A stretch of DNA of 64,000 nt from Stentor roeselii (GCA_006503475.1 RSEH01000148.1:1-64000), one strand, 5' to 3'; positions 21,249-31,810 are shown, counted from the stretch's first letter. Made by a program: numbers and translations. The notes: generated by a model from the letters alone, not told the origin.

Positions 21249-22038
21249 ACCCATTTTCTCGCCAGTACTTCCCAGAGACTTCACTGACATCTCTGATAAC
21301 TCTCACAGGCAACACAGACCCTTCTTCAATACTCAAATGAGCTTCTTGCCCCGCCATGTCAGTCCTGACCCACCCGGGGTGGAGACAATTAACGCGAAGT
21401 CCCAGTCCCTGACTGCGAAAGTCCCTGTCAAGCACTCTGGTATAAGCGCTTACTAGATTTTTGCTTACACCATAAGCGAAGGTAGGCCAACCGTGAGCTG
21501 TCCAGGTTCCAAGTCGCACAAGCTCTGTGAATTCTGAAGCAAGGGCAAGGATTCCTTCGATTGTCAGGGAAGGGTCGAGGAATCTTCGAGCGAGGTCTGG
21601 GTTTTTTAGGTAGGAAGTCTCTCCACAGCTGGAACCTATGTTTACGATGTGCCCGCAGGGGGTTAAGTGAGGGATTAAGGCTTCTGTTAAGGCTTTTAAA
21701 CCGAAAAAGTTTGTTCCTAAGGTTTTTAAAACGATTTCGTGGCTAAATGCAGGACCTTTCGCAGCCCAACCTGCGTTGTTTACTAATACGTCGAGTTTGC
21801 CAAAGTTTCGTGATACTTGCTCTGCGCAGGACATAATATCTTCTGGGGATTCCACGTCCAGCTTGCATAGAGACACACTTGATGGGCTTCCTAAGGATTT
21901 TAAGGCTTCTGCACCTAGTTCTGTTGATCGGCAGGCTAGGATTATGTTGGTGAATTCAGGAGCTGACTCAAGAAGAGATTTTATTGTGCCGAAGCCGATT
22001 CCTTTGTTTCCTCCTGTGATGAGAACTGTTTTTCCCAT
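21232..22038 (-). CDS. Short-chain dehydrogenase, carbonyl-reductase-like
   Basis: 268 residues. NADP(H)-binding motif TGGNKGIGFG near the N-terminus, LDVLVNNAG, catalytic serine in VNIGSSCGE and YGVSKN giving the Tyr-x3-Lys pair, then HPGWVRTDMAG. This pattern, with the insertion between the Ser and Tyr motifs, matches carbonyl reductase 1-type SDRs, which reduce quinones and other carbonyls in the cytosol. All catalytic residues are present. It is inserted in opposite orientation between two ELAPOR-like paralogues, and its last four codons lie in the 34-bp repeat array. Confidence 0.9.
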   Translation of the reverse strand: MGKTVLITGGNKGIGFGTIKSLLESAPEFTNIILACRSTELGAEALKSLGSPSSVSLCKLDVESPEDIMSCAEQVSRNFGKLDVLVNNAGWAAKGPAFSHEIVLKTLGTNFFGLKALTEALIPHLTPCGHIVNIGSSCGETSYLKNPDLARRFLDPSLTIEGILALASEFTELVRLGTWTAHGWPTFAYGVSKNLVSAYTRVLDRDFRSQGLGLRVNCLHPGWVRTDMAGQEAHLSIEEGSVLPVRVIRDVSEVSGKYWRENGCFEFY

Positions 22039-22856
22039 TATATGGATAGGATTAGAGGTGGGATGATTGTTAAAACGTTACTAATCATTATATGTATTTG
22101 GCATCTAAGATAAAGGTAATAATTCGCGTAGTTTTGCCATTAAAAATTTTTTATTATGTCAATTTAACTTCAATATATTTTCTTCTATAAGTGTAAATTA
22201 TTATCGAAAATTTTCATATATAAGGTAACTAAGGTTTTTCGCTGTTTTTTAACTACAGATTTTATTATTCGATAAGATTTCTATTCTTTCAAAATCTCAA
22301 TTTTCTATTTTTTATTTTAGAATAGATTTTCATGTATTTGGGAGATGATGTTATTAAAAGGTTTGATTGTTTCCTTGGTATAATCGATAAGCTTGAAACG
22401 TAACTAAGCCTCATGGAGAAATAATCACCTTACAAATTTATATTTTTATCTTTAAATAAATAAGTTTTAATCCCTCATTAAACTTAAACTTTTGATTTTT
22501 CTGTTAGATAAATGATTTAAAAAAATTACAAACCTTTTTCAATCTTTAAAACTTTGCAAAAAGTGCAAAAAATAGACTATAATATATAAGGTAATAGAAA
22601 GAAATAACAAGTTTAAACTTGTTTCAAGAATAATTCTAAATCATACTCAAATAAAATCAATTATTTCTAGCTATACCTGCTGAAATTCTTAAATCAACGA
22701 TAATCCATAATAAAAAATTTCATCTTAATCTATAAACTTAAAAAAAAGAAAAATTCTAAAATTTAAATATAACTCCAAATCCCTCTCTTAAAATAAACCA
22801 AACCATTCCTCTATTTTAATCCTTTCAAATCCATAAAAATCCCATAAAAACTATAA
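22039..22856. other. AT-rich intergenic region, divergent promoters
   Basis: 818 bp between the divergent SDR and second ELAPOR-like genes. No coding signal, tRNA or repeat seen. The last 150 bp before the ATG at 22857 are almost G-free on the sense strand. Confidence 0.6.
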
Positions 22857-25550
22857 ATGTTAATCCTGTCCTTATTCCATCTAGTATCCAGCTGCATGTA
22901 TTCCCTAGATTTCACAGAATGCAAAGAAAACTCCCGTGGTGCCTTAATAAAGCCATCCAACTGCAGTTCATCCTCCTACATCTTCCTACCTTCAACGCCA
23001 TGCATGCAAGAATGCCCAGCAGGAGCCTTTCTGAGTTATTCCCCATCATCCCAAAGTCTAACATGCGAATTTTGCAAGTCAGGCACCTTCAGCATAGGAG
23101 GAGGTCTTCATCTATCATCTTGGAATTCTCACAAACAAAAACTTCTCAGCTATTGTTACGTTCTCGAGAAGACAGGTTGGGAAGTGAACGGAAAATGCAC
23201 TTCCTGGCATTCAAGCAAAGAAGAATATCTAGTCTCAGGAAGGTCAATTGAAGAAAAATGGTATCAGGCAGTGCTCGTTCTTTATCCAGTCCTCGTAAAA
23301 AAAGGCTCTTTTCGCATGACTTACAAAAAACACGTTCAGTTCGAAGCAGGGCAGGACTCAGGCGAGTTCATGGTCTTCATCAACAACGAGTTGAAATTCG
23401 TTGATTTGAGCACAAGGTCTAATAAATGGAACCGCATATCAATTGAACTGGAAGTCGGGGTTTATGATATTCAAATCGTTTTTAACGCTCTTGTCAGTGA
23501 TAAACCGAATGAAGTGCAAATTCGGGAAATTCAGGTCAGAGGCACTGAATATGCAAGTCATCGATGTGAAGCGTGTTTTAAGGGATCTAGTCTTTCTGGA
23601 GCGGATAGCTGTGAAGAGTGTGAAACTGGAAGTTACCTTGAAAAAGACCCTATTTCACAGGTTAAAGTCTGTAGAAACTGCCCGCCTGGAACTAGTTCAC
23701 CGGCGGGAAGTGTTGGTATCGAAGAATGTAAACCACTTAATCAATGTGGAGATCAAGATTTTAACTTTATCTTCACTGACTGTCAAAATGGAAACAGGAC
23801 TAAAATTTATGAATGGAACTTTCCTTTAATGTGCTCGAATGAAGGCCTCAGTCTTCCTGGAAATCAACAAATTCCTTGTGCCTCTTGTCCTGCAGGAACT
23901 ATTTCAAATGGAGACTCCTGCCAAGAGTGCCCAGAAGGATATTACAGAGAAGAAAATACTGAAAATCAATGTAAACCTTGCAAAGCAGGATATTTTGCTG
24001 CTAAATTTAAAGTTTTCGAGGACTGGTCAACGATCCCTGAAAGTTTTGAAAGTTCCTGCAAGACTTCTTCTAATTCTGATTGTGAATATTCATGGGAAAC
24101 TCGTGGGACTTACATAAGATCTTCACCATTCTACGGATCTGACTGGTCAGTGCTTATCGAGAAAGTCGTTCAAGTCTCTCATTCAGAATCTTTTTTTTCA
24201 TTCGATTTTACCATCCAAGGTTTTTCAACAGTGCTTTCTGTGGAGGTCAACAGCGTGGTGGTCAAGTCATTTCAAGGTCTTATGGGAAATACTACGAAAG
24301 TCCCATTGTCTAAAGGAGAAAACAGGATAATCTGGTCCTGTGTTCACAACAGCTCTGCAGACGAAGTCTGCAGCATCCACAAAATCACCTTCGTGGGGAC
24401 AGAAGAAGGAGGAGCAGCCTCCTGCATTCAGTGCCCTGCAGGTTACTTTTCATTTGAAAAGCAAAGTATTTGCACTGCATGTCCTGCAGGCCAGACTTCA
24501 AAAGAATCCAACGAAGCATGCACATCTTGCCTTTGGAACACATTCTCAGAACAGGCAGGAAGATGTGAGACCTGTGCAACTTCAACCGTGCCCAGTTCAG
24601 ATCACAGTCACTGCCTCTTACCCAGCAATTTAAGCTTAAACAATCAAACTTTCTTCATTGGAAAACTCTCAGGAAGTGAAAATGAAACTTCTGAATATTG
24701 TAAAGAGCCTAGACTGGAATTGAACTGTCACAAGTCATTTTTCGGACCTGTTCAACAAAACAACAGCTTTTTTTATCTGTCTGTTGGAAACCCTTCATAT
24801 CCTGACCTTCCAAGTTATCCTTTATACTTCAATGAAAAATCTTATGCTTTCGCTCTTTTAGAACTTGAAAATTTTCCTGAAATCGACTTACCTGCGTTGA
24901 AGCCTTCTTCGAAGTCAACTTGTTTTAAAGACTATTCAAAAGTTTTAGTTAATCTTGGAAGTCGAATTTCAAATGTTGAAGAAACTGAGAATGGGTTTAA
25001 TTTGACGTATTCTAATGGAACGGCTTGCAAGGAAGGGAAGAGTTTTAAGGTTAATATTGAGTTTTTGTGTCGGAAGGAAGAATTGGAAGGATGGCCTGTG
25101 TTTCGAAAAGCTGGGGAATGTGAAATTTGGTTTTTTTGGCCGACTGTTCATGCTTGCAGAGAGTGTCGGGAAGGCGATATTCAAAGGAAAGAAGGACAGT
25201 GTGATCGTGATAGGAGAGAAGTTCATTTGGTTGCTAAGGATTATTGCTTGTTCTCTGGATTCGTTAGTTATAAAAGTCAAGAAGAGAAATGTAAATCGAC
25301 TCCTTATTATTCAAAGACTATGTTTGTGGTTTCTGCTGTTATTGCTGGGGTCATGGTTTTGCTTATTTTGGCTATGATTGGTTTAACGATTAGGACTCGA
25401 TTTGGATATGATCGGGCTAAATTGTTAGAAACATCAAAAGAAGAAATGTCTCCTCGAGATGATATTTCTCCAGGAACTCCTGAAGAAATGCAAAAAAATA
25501 AAGTAGGTAATTTCACAGAAGCCGCACACAAGGTCACAGATAGAGAGTAA
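22857..25550 (+). CDS. ELAPOR-like cysteine-rich type I membrane protein (copy 2)
   Basis: 897 residues, same architecture as the gene at 18498: signal peptide (MLILSLFHLVSSC), repeated CPAGTxS-type cysteine modules, a segment GTFSIGGGLHLSSWNSH matching the start of the first globular domain of ELAPOR1/2, a late FWPTVHACRECREGDI motif, one membrane span (FVVSAVIAGVMVLLILAMIGL) and a cytosolic tail of about 60 residues rich in Ser/Pro/Glu. The tail is longer than in copy 1 and could carry sorting signals. The two copies are clearly diverged, so the duplication is old. The role is inferred from the family: endolysosomal or secretory trafficking. Confidence 0.85.
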   Translation: MLILSLFHLVSSCMYSLDFTECKENSRGALIKPSNCSSSSYIFLPSTPCMQECPAGAFLSYSPSSQSLTCEFCKSGTFSIGGGLHLSSWNSHKQKLLSYCYVLEKTGWEVNGKCTSWHSSKEEYLVSGRSIEEKWYQAVLVLYPVLVKKGSFRMTYKKHVQFEAGQDSGEFMVFINNELKFVDLSTRSNKWNRISIELEVGVYDIQIVFNALVSDKPNEVQIREIQVRGTEYASHRCEACFKGSSLSGADSCEECETGSYLEKDPISQVKVCRNCPPGTSSPAGSVGIEECKPLNQCGDQDFNFIFTDCQNGNRTKIYEWNFPLMCSNEGLSLPGNQQIPCASCPAGTISNGDSCQECPEGYYREENTENQCKPCKAGYFAAKFKVFEDWSTIPESFESSCKTSSNSDCEYSWETRGTYIRSSPFYGSDWSVLIEKVVQVSHSESFFSFDFTIQGFSTVLSVEVNSVVVKSFQGLMGNTTKVPLSKGENRIIWSCVHNSSADEVCSIHKITFVGTEEGGAASCIQCPAGYFSFEKQSICTACPAGQTSKESNEACTSCLWNTFSEQAGRCETCATSTVPSSDHSHCLLPSNLSLNNQTFFIGKLSGSENETSEYCKEPRLELNCHKSFFGPVQQNNSFFYLSVGNPSYPDLPSYPLYFNEKSYAFALLELENFPEIDLPALKPSSKSTCFKDYSKVLVNLGSRISNVEETENGFNLTYSNGTACKEGKSFKVNIEFLCRKEELEGWPVFRKAGECEIWFFWPTVHACRECREGDIQRKEGQCDRDRREVHLVAKDYCLFSGFVSYKSQEEKCKSTPYYSKTMFVVSAVIAGVMVLLILAMIGLTIRTRFGYDRAKLLETSKEEMSPRDDISPGTPEEMQKNKVGNFTEAAHKVTDRE

Positions 25551-25570
25551 TAATTACTTTATTAAGTTAA

Positions 25571-26368
25571 TTAGGAACAAATTGACTTGTAAAGATCCTC
25601 TGCATGACGCTTAAGCAGAAGTTTTAAGTCACTTTCATGAGCATTGTCTTGATGAAACAACAAAGCGGTGTTAAGATCTGCTATCTGCGACTTGAGATCT
25701 TTGATTTCGCATTGCTGCAAAAAGTTAGAGGTTTTTAAACTTGAAATCTGAGAACTCATAAAATAAATTTTGCTTGAACTTGAATAACGAACCCATTTGA
25801 AGAAAAAATAACGAAAGATCTTCTTAATCTTCTTCAGGATCATTTTTTTAATCACTTTTCTTTTATTTTTCTGAATTATTAAGTTTCTCCCCAAAAAGAA
25901 ATAAATTTTTTTTTTACAATTTTTTTCCCGGTTTTTCAAAAATTTTGACAAAAGTGTTAAAGTCCTGAATCGTTCTTTCCACATAAAAAACAGTTTTTTT
26001 TCTAATAAAAGACAGTTTTTCTCTTGAATAATAAAAGAAACTCGTTGTATTTTTTTGACAGAATTTTTATGTTTTTTCCAGGCAATGAAGAACTTTTTCA
26101 GAAAGATTTTTTTATTCAAAATTTTTGGAGTTTTGAGACTTTTTAACATGTAAAAACTTTTAATTTTTACTTCTTTTTCTTTCTGAGCAGAAATAAACTG
26201 AATGAACTTTTTTTTCTGTCTTAAAAACTTGACAAGTTTCTTCCTAATCATAAGAGTCTTTTGCTTTTTATCACTTTTGATTCTTTTCCAGAAGTTCCAA
26301 ACCTTCGCTAAAACTTCTTCATTCTCTTCATTCTCAGCTTTCGAAATCAATTCAACTTGTGTCGACAT
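25571..26368 (-). CDS. Basic helical protein with Sfi1-like Trp repeats
   Basis: 265 residues, strongly basic, rich in Lys, Phe and Ile. Four segments with the same spacing are visible: VLAKVWNFWKRIK, LKKFFIAWKKHKN, KKLFFMWKERFR and FRYFFFKWVRYSS. They resemble the centrin-binding repeat of Sfi1 (aliphatic pair, then F-x2-W-K/R). Sfi1 holds arrays of centrin at basal bodies, and heterotrichs have large centrin-based contractile fibres, so a centrin-binding role is plausible but unproven. The C-terminus is a short coiled coil. An upstream exon cannot be ruled out. Confidence 0.65.
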   Translation of the reverse strand: MSTQVELISKAENEENEEVLAKVWNFWKRIKSDKKQKTLMIRKKLVKFLRQKKKFIQFISAQKEKEVKIKSFYMLKSLKTPKILNKKIFLKKFFIAWKKHKNSVKKIQRVSFIIQEKNCLLLEKKLFFMWKERFRTLTLLSKFLKNREKNCKKKIYFFLGRNLIIQKNKRKVIKKMILKKIKKIFRYFFFKWVRYSSSSKIYFMSSQISSLKTSNFLQQCEIKDLKSQIADLNTALLFHQDNAHESDLKLLLKRHAEDLYKSICS

Positions 26369-26624
26369 GACAGAGACTGACTTTTTCTCTAAATTTGTGC
26401 CTTTCGACAGAAAAGAGATATTTTCCTTGAAACTTGAATAATTTTTAAATCCTCCTCCAAGCTATTTAAATTTTACCCTAAGTAAACTTCTTGAACTAAT
26501 AGTTCTTTGACAATCATTCGCCTTAACAGGTTGAATTTCCTTGATTTTCATATTTAAAATAAGAAAAGATTCAAATAATCCTAATACAAGTAATTTGAGA
26601 CTTTCAATGGAATACCTACATAAT

Positions 26625-27584
26625 CTAATGAGTCCATTGAAGAAAAGGGTCCATTCCTTCTCGGATTTCAGCTGCTCCAGTAAGAGATTCAGGGTAGTTG
26701 AAAAAGTGAGAAGTGTCGCCGGCATCTCTTAAAGTAGGAACGTATGGCATCTTCACTTGTTTTAACACCATCTGCATCCAGTTAATCCCTTTGAACCACT
26801 TGTGTTTCTTGATATCTTCAACGCCTTTCTTCAGGTTTCCGAATCGCTTGCTCAGGTCTACGACGAGCAAACGTTTCACGACACTCTTCGCTGACCTTTC
26901 GAAGTTCCTGGTGAATGAGAATTTACACTTTAGGATTTTTCTGTATATCATCATCGGATCCTCGTCGTTGAATGGGTCGATTCCTGCTATCATTTCATAG
27001 ATGATAACACCTAGTGTCCACCAATCTACTGGCTTTCCATGGCCTTTGTTTAAAAGGACTTCTGGAGCTATGTACTCTGGAGTTCCACATAAGGTGTAAG
27101 TTCGATCTTGAACTATTTTAGCGAAGCCAAAATCGGTTAGCTTCAAATAGCCATCAGAGGCAATAAGAAGGTTCTCTGGTTTCAGGTCTCTATAAATGAT
27201 ATCAAAAGAGTGCAAATATTCGAACATCAATAGGATTTGAGATGCATAGATCTGTGCCTGAGCGTTATCAAATCTACCAACTTTCCTCAAATACGTGAAT
27301 AAATCTCCTCCCGCCACGAACTCCAGCCCAAAATATAAATAAGAAGGGTCTTGAGTGAACCCAAAAAGATTTACAAGAAGTGGATGATTCGTTAGTTTGA
27401 GGATGTGATACTCTGAAGCTACGTGATCTACTTGCTTGGTGCGAATTAAGTGGGCTTTTTTCAAACATTTTACAGCGATGTACTCACCAGTTGCTTTAAC
27501 AAGAGCTAGTCTTACTCTTCCGAAAGCGCCTGTTCCTAGTGTACGGATAAACTCAATTGATGCAAGGTCTAATAACTTTGACAT
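26625..27584 (-). CDS. cAMP-dependent protein kinase catalytic subunit (PKA-like AGC kinase)
   Basis: 319 residues. Glycine loop GTGAFGRVRLA, catalytic Lys in IAVKCLKK, YRDLKPEN, DFGFAK, activation-loop Thr in TLCGTPEYIAPE (the PDK1 site), and an AGC tail PYVPTLRDAGDTSHFFNYPES like the PKA C-subunit tail. The final FxxF is replaced by DPFLQWTH, so the C-terminal hydrophobic motif is altered. N-terminus is short (MSKLLDLASIEF) with no myristoylation glycine. Partner would be a PKA regulatory subunit, not in this window. Confidence 0.9.
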   Translation of the reverse strand: MSKLLDLASIEFIRTLGTGAFGRVRLALVKATGEYIAVKCLKKAHLIRTKQVDHVASEYHILKLTNHPLLVNLFGFTQDPSYLYFGLEFVAGGDLFTYLRKVGRFDNAQAQIYASQILLMFEYLHSFDIIYRDLKPENLLIASDGYLKLTDFGFAKIVQDRTYTLCGTPEYIAPEVLLNKGHGKPVDWWTLGVIIYEMIAGIDPFNDEDPMMIYRKILKCKFSFTRNFERSAKSVVKRLLVVDLSKRFGNLKKGVEDIKKHKWFKGINWMQMVLKQVKMPYVPTLRDAGDTSHFFNYPESLTGAAEIREGMDPFLQWTH

Positions 27585-28135
27585 AATGATTATTTAAAAG
27601 TAAGAAATAGGATTAGGTGTTTATTGTGTCAGTTTTATTGAAGGGTTAATGAAGGAATTATTAGATTATTATGAAAGATCTTGATTCATTAATAGAAAGT
27701 GAATAAGGTCTGTTTGGCGAATCCATTGAGAAAAGCTTTATTAAGGATTTTTCATTTAGAGGTTTTATTTAACCAGGGTTAATCATAATGTTCTTTTAGA
27801 GGGTGAAATAGAATAGACAAGCTCAAGTGTATATGAAACCTTAATTAATCAATTATTTATACATGTGATTTGTGCCTTTAATCTTATAATATTTTATAGA
27901 TATTCATGCTCAAGATATCAGACCAATATAAATCTGGTCTAAACAATAAAAAGTATTAGAGAAAGTATTTCATCTACAGTTAAATAATGTTTTTTACTCA
28001 TATAATTAATATCTCATCAACTCAAAGAAATTCTCGTGATTTCTAATCTACTTTCCCTATGTTAATCTAAGTAGGTAAAGATTTTTGAACACTAAATTAA
28101 TTAGTTAAAATTGGATAGATAAAATCTGATTACCT
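27585..28135. other. AT-rich intergenic region
   Basis: 551 bp upstream of the PKA-like gene and downstream of the first zinc-finger kinase. Nothing coding or structured recognised. The part next to the PKA start is C-poor on the plus strand, as for other minus-strand gene starts here. Confidence 0.5.
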
Positions 28136-29245
28136 TCAAGACTCTATTATATGTAAAATCAATTGTTTTGCTTGGTTTTCATCTATGTTGGTAAAGAGTC
28201 TTAGCTGAAGTAATTCATCTACTGTTTTTCTTAGATTAGGATCATATTTCACGCATCCCTGCAAAAACTCTGTGATTTCCTCTGAATACTCGTAAGTTAA
28301 CTGAGGAAGAGTTCTGGAAATCATAGATCGATAAAGTTGAATCAAATTCTTGCAATTTGAAAAAAAAGGCTTCCCTTCTAACATTTCAAAGAAAATCATG
28401 CCAATAGACCATATGTCACAACCTTTGCCGTATTTCTGGGATAAAATGATTTCAGGAGCAGTCCAAAGTGGGGACCCAGCAAAAGTTTGTCTTTTATCTC
28501 TTTCTCTTGTGAGCTGGGCACAAATTCCAAGATCTCCAACTTTAACATTTCCTTCCTTGTTAACGAATATATTTTCAGGTTTCAGATCTCTATGGAGAAT
28601 ATCGTTTGAATGAAGAAACTGGACACCTTTGAGTATTTCTCTAAATATATAGCCAATAAGATTTTCATCAAAAGTCCTAAATTTTTGAAAAATATGAGCA
28701 AGCGTGCAGTCCATATACTCCATAAGCATAGAGTACTTCAATTGAAAGAAAAAGACCTCAAAAATCTTCACTAAATTTTCACATGTAGAGTTATAACAAG
28801 GATTCACTTCTTCCAGGACAGGCAACTTATCTGATTGTTTATCCTTTAATTCTTTAAGTGCAAAAGGCCTATTTTCAGAGTCATGCACAAGAAAAACTCT
28901 CGCGAATTCCCCGATGCCAGCTTGTGAAATAATTTTAAATCTAATAAAAGGACTCTCATTCGTAATCATGATTCTCTGCATTATTTCTGTTTGATGCTAT
29001 ATAAGTAATACATTCTTTTCGAATGGCAAACTTGAGCCGAAATTTTCTGGTTCTCCCAGTTTTTCAGGGTTTTTTGAAAGGAAACAATTGAAGCAATATC
29101 CATCATAATTGAACAGCCCAAAAGCATTTTGTTTCTTGGTAAAGCATTCTTTGCAGTAGGTTTGTTTGCATATCTCGCATCGGCGGTTTACTGAGAAGAT
29201 TTTCTTGAGAGGTTTGCGACAGTATGGGTTAAAGCAGTACTTCAT
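28136..29245 (-). CDS. FYVE-like zinc finger + protein kinase fusion (copy 1)
   Basis: A 15-nt intron (28997-29011) joins an 83-residue zinc-finger exon to a kinase exon; total about 365 residues. The finger has eight Cys in four pairs: C-x4-C, C-x2-C (CEIC), C-x2-C (CKEC), C-x2-C (CFNC), spaced like a FYVE domain but without the RRHHCR core, so lipid binding is uncertain. The kinase has glycine loop GIGEFARV, FALKELK, HRDLKPEN, DLG instead of DFG, and TAPEI. Catalytic residues are intact. It resembles STE or NEK-type kinases. A paralogue with the same exon structure follows 584 bp upstream. Confidence 0.82.
28997..29011 (-). other. 15-nt intron joining zinc finger to kinase (copy 1)
   Basis: Minus strand gtattacttatatag, phase 0. 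The same position is used in the paralogue at 30682-30696 with a different sequence. Confidence 0.9.
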
Positions 29246-29829
29246 TATTATTTGAAGAAATGAAGAAAAAAGAGAAATTATCTAATAAAGAATTGTATTA
29301 AGAAGTTCTTGAAATACAAAGATTGGATTTTTTATTGTTAGGGGATTTGATGTATTTTGGATTAGATAATCTTATGTTATATGCTATTAGACGTTTTCCC
29401 TAATGATTAACAGTAAACTTACTATTTAAGCTTGGTGATTGATTAAATCGCATCTTCTTTCGTTGAAATTACTCTTCCTCCTCTTCTTCACCTGTATTTA
29501 CAGTCAATAATCATTCGGTTTAACCGTAGAATGTATTGAATATTGTATTCTTAACTCTAAATTAGAAGAATTATTCACAAATAAATATTTGAACATTAGA
29601 AAAGCTTAGTAAATCTAATTATCTAGGATTTATTGTATTTTATAATTAAACCTCACACAATAATTTTCAGGTAGTTTAATAGCATATATGATAATTTTTC
29701 TATACATTTTTTAAAAATCCTGAAGTAAAAGGAAATATTTTGGTGCCCGTCTGACTGATCGGGTTTAGGAATGGATTAAATCACTCATTAAAATACCTAT
29801 AATAAAAATCAACTGCTATTAATGATACT
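29246..29829. other. AT-rich intergenic region between the tandem kinases
   Basis: 584 bp. No coding signal. A small GC-richer spot at about 29743-29763 can form a 4-5 bp stem (CCCG...CGGG) but is too weak to call an RNA. Confidence 0.5.
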
Positions 29830-30930
29830 TTATTTACCTAATAATTGCTGTTTCGCCTTTCTTTCATCAATATTACTAAATATGCTAAGGTCAAGTAGCT
29901 CATCAGCTGCTTTCCTGAGAATAGGTTGATAATTTGCACAGCTTTGAAAAAATTCGATGGAATCCTCAGAATGTTCTCTAGCAAAAGAAGTAAAAGTTTG
30001 AGATTTCATAGCATTTATCAGCTGCTGAATGTTTCTGCATTTTTCAAAAAATAATTTTCCTTCAAGCATTTCAAAAAAAATCATTCCAATAGACCAAATA
30101 TCACAAGCTTTCCCATATTTCTGTGATAAAATGATTTCAGGAGCAGTCCAATAAGGTGACCCAGCAAAAGTATCTCTTAATTCTCTTTCTCTTGTGAGTT
30201 GAGCACAATTTCCAAGATCACCAATTTTAACCTGCCCTAGTTTATTAACGAAGATGTTATCTGGTTTGAGGTCTCGATGAATAATACCATATGAATGAAG
30301 TAGCTTAACTCCTTTCACAATTTCTCTTATTATATACCCGATGAGATTTTTATCATAAGTCTTAACTCTTTGAAAAATTTGAGTTAGGGTAGAGTCCATG
30401 TATTCCATAAGTATCGAGTACTTCGAATCAAAGCAAAAGACTTCATGTATCTTCACTAAATTTTTGCAAGTAGAGTTATAACAAGGGCTAACTTCCTCTA
30501 AAACAGGCATCTTGTCTGGTTGATTATTCTTCAAAACTTTAAGCGCAAAAGGTTTATCATCTGAATCATGAACAAGGAAAACCTGTGCAAATTCACCAAT
30601 ACCAAGCTGCGAAATAGTTTTGTACCTTACTGAAGGACTCTCATTGATGATTCTGATTGTTTGAATAATCTCCTTTTGATGCTAATTAAAAATTACTCTC
30701 TTTTGACAAGGTAAATTCGAGCCGGATATTTCTGAGTTTGTATTTTTTTCTGGGTACTTTGAGAGAATACAATTGAAGCAATATCCTTTGCAATTCAATA
30801 GAGTAAAGGAATTTTCTTTCTTGGTAAAACATTCTTTGCAATAAATTTGTCTGCAAATCTCGCATTTGCGATTGACTGAGAAAAATTTCTTGAGTGGTTT
30901 GCGGCAGTATGGATTGAAACAATATTTCAT
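29830..30930 (-). CDS. FYVE-like zinc finger + protein kinase fusion (copy 2)
   Basis: Tandem paralogue of the gene at 28136, same order and intron position. Exon 1 (30697-30930) has the same four Cys pairs starting MKYCFNPYCRKPLKK. Exon 2 has IGEFAQVFLVHD, FALKVLK, HRDLKPDN, GDLG and TAPEI. The sequences diverge most at the finger's end and the kinase C-terminus. The true start is the ATG at 30930, and the kinase part reads continuously from the splice. Duplication followed by moderate divergence; both copies look functional. Confidence 0.82.
30682..30696 (-). other. 15-nt intron joining zinc finger to kinase (copy 2)
   Basis: Minus strand gtaatttttaattag. Homologous position to the intron in copy 1; after splicing both copies read KN/KR-HQ-x-EI. 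Confidence 0.9.
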
Positions 30931-31552
30931 TAAATTATAACGAAATCATTTTAAAAATGAATTTTTTTGTTAAAATGATACTTAAGGGTTCAGATTTAAG
31001 CAAAAATTTGATCAATCTTTTGATTTAGTTTAATTTTTGAATTTAGTTCAATCTAATGGGTGCTGGATATTAAAAATAAGTCTATATGCTTATGAAGTGC
31101 ATTAAGATTCAGTAGAACTCTTTCCTTCAGCATAAGCTAATCCATCCAATAGTTACACTGATTTTATTTTCTTTTTTCTTTATATAGAGCTAGTCTTTAT
31201 ACTTTAGATTGCTTCAAACCTTCCTCTTCTCGATATATATTTTATTATAATCACCAGGGTCTTAATCCAAGTTTATATCTAATAAATGCATCTCAGATCA
31301 TTCTTTATCATTTCTTTATGATTCATTTACATATCTTAATTCTATCGATCCTATATTAATACAAAAATGCAGAATTCTTTAGAAATACAGAATAAATCTT
31401 ATATGTATAAATCACTTCTTAATCTTATAATAGAAATAATTTAAAAGGGCAAGAATTCAAGTCCTCCAATACTTTTTTCCTAACTTTCTAAGTTTATATA
31501 CAATAAAAGAAGATCATTATTGTCGAAAACAAATTTGAATTAAAAGTTAAGA
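30931..31552. other. AT-rich intergenic region
   Basis: 622 bp between two minus-strand genes. No coding signal, RNA or repeat recognised. Confidence 0.5.
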
Positions 31553-31810
31553 CTAGAAAACTCTTGAACAGACAAACGCAAGCTCTAGACTCATTCTTGA
31601 ATTAGGCATATTAGAAGAACTTGTAGTCTCATAACTTAGTCTGATAGCTGAACTTTGGATTTCTTCTTGGATAATTGTGTATCTTAGTGGACTGTTTGAT
31701 GAACTTAAAGGAACTTCTTTGAACTTCTCAGAAGTTTCTCCTTCGTCTAGGGTATTGGACTGTGAACAGATTACTTCTGTACCAAGACGGTCTGATTGGC
31801 AGCATCCCAT
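31553..31810 (-). CDS. Small Ser-rich protein with MGCC acylation motif
   Basis: 85 residues. It starts MGCCQSD, fitting N-myristoylation at Gly2 and palmitoylation at the next Cys pair, the same start used by the PKG and CDPK genes in this window. The rest is Ser/Glu-rich and looks disordered. No domain recognised. It stands alone between two AT-rich spacers; the acylation motif and gene-like composition are the main support. It may be a small membrane-tethered adaptor. Confidence 0.55.
   Translation of the reverse strand: MGCCQSDRLGTEVICSQSNTLDEGETSEKFKEVPLSSSNSPLRYTIIQEEIQSSAIRLSYETTSSSNMPNSRMSLELAFVCSRVF

Noticed and set aside
26462-26725. 87-codon minus-strand frame
   Set aside because: It overlaps the end of the PKA-like kinase in another frame and has no gene-like features.
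29743-29763. Possible small RNA or terminator hairpin
   Set aside because: The stem is only 4-5 bp and there is no tRNA-like or other known motif.
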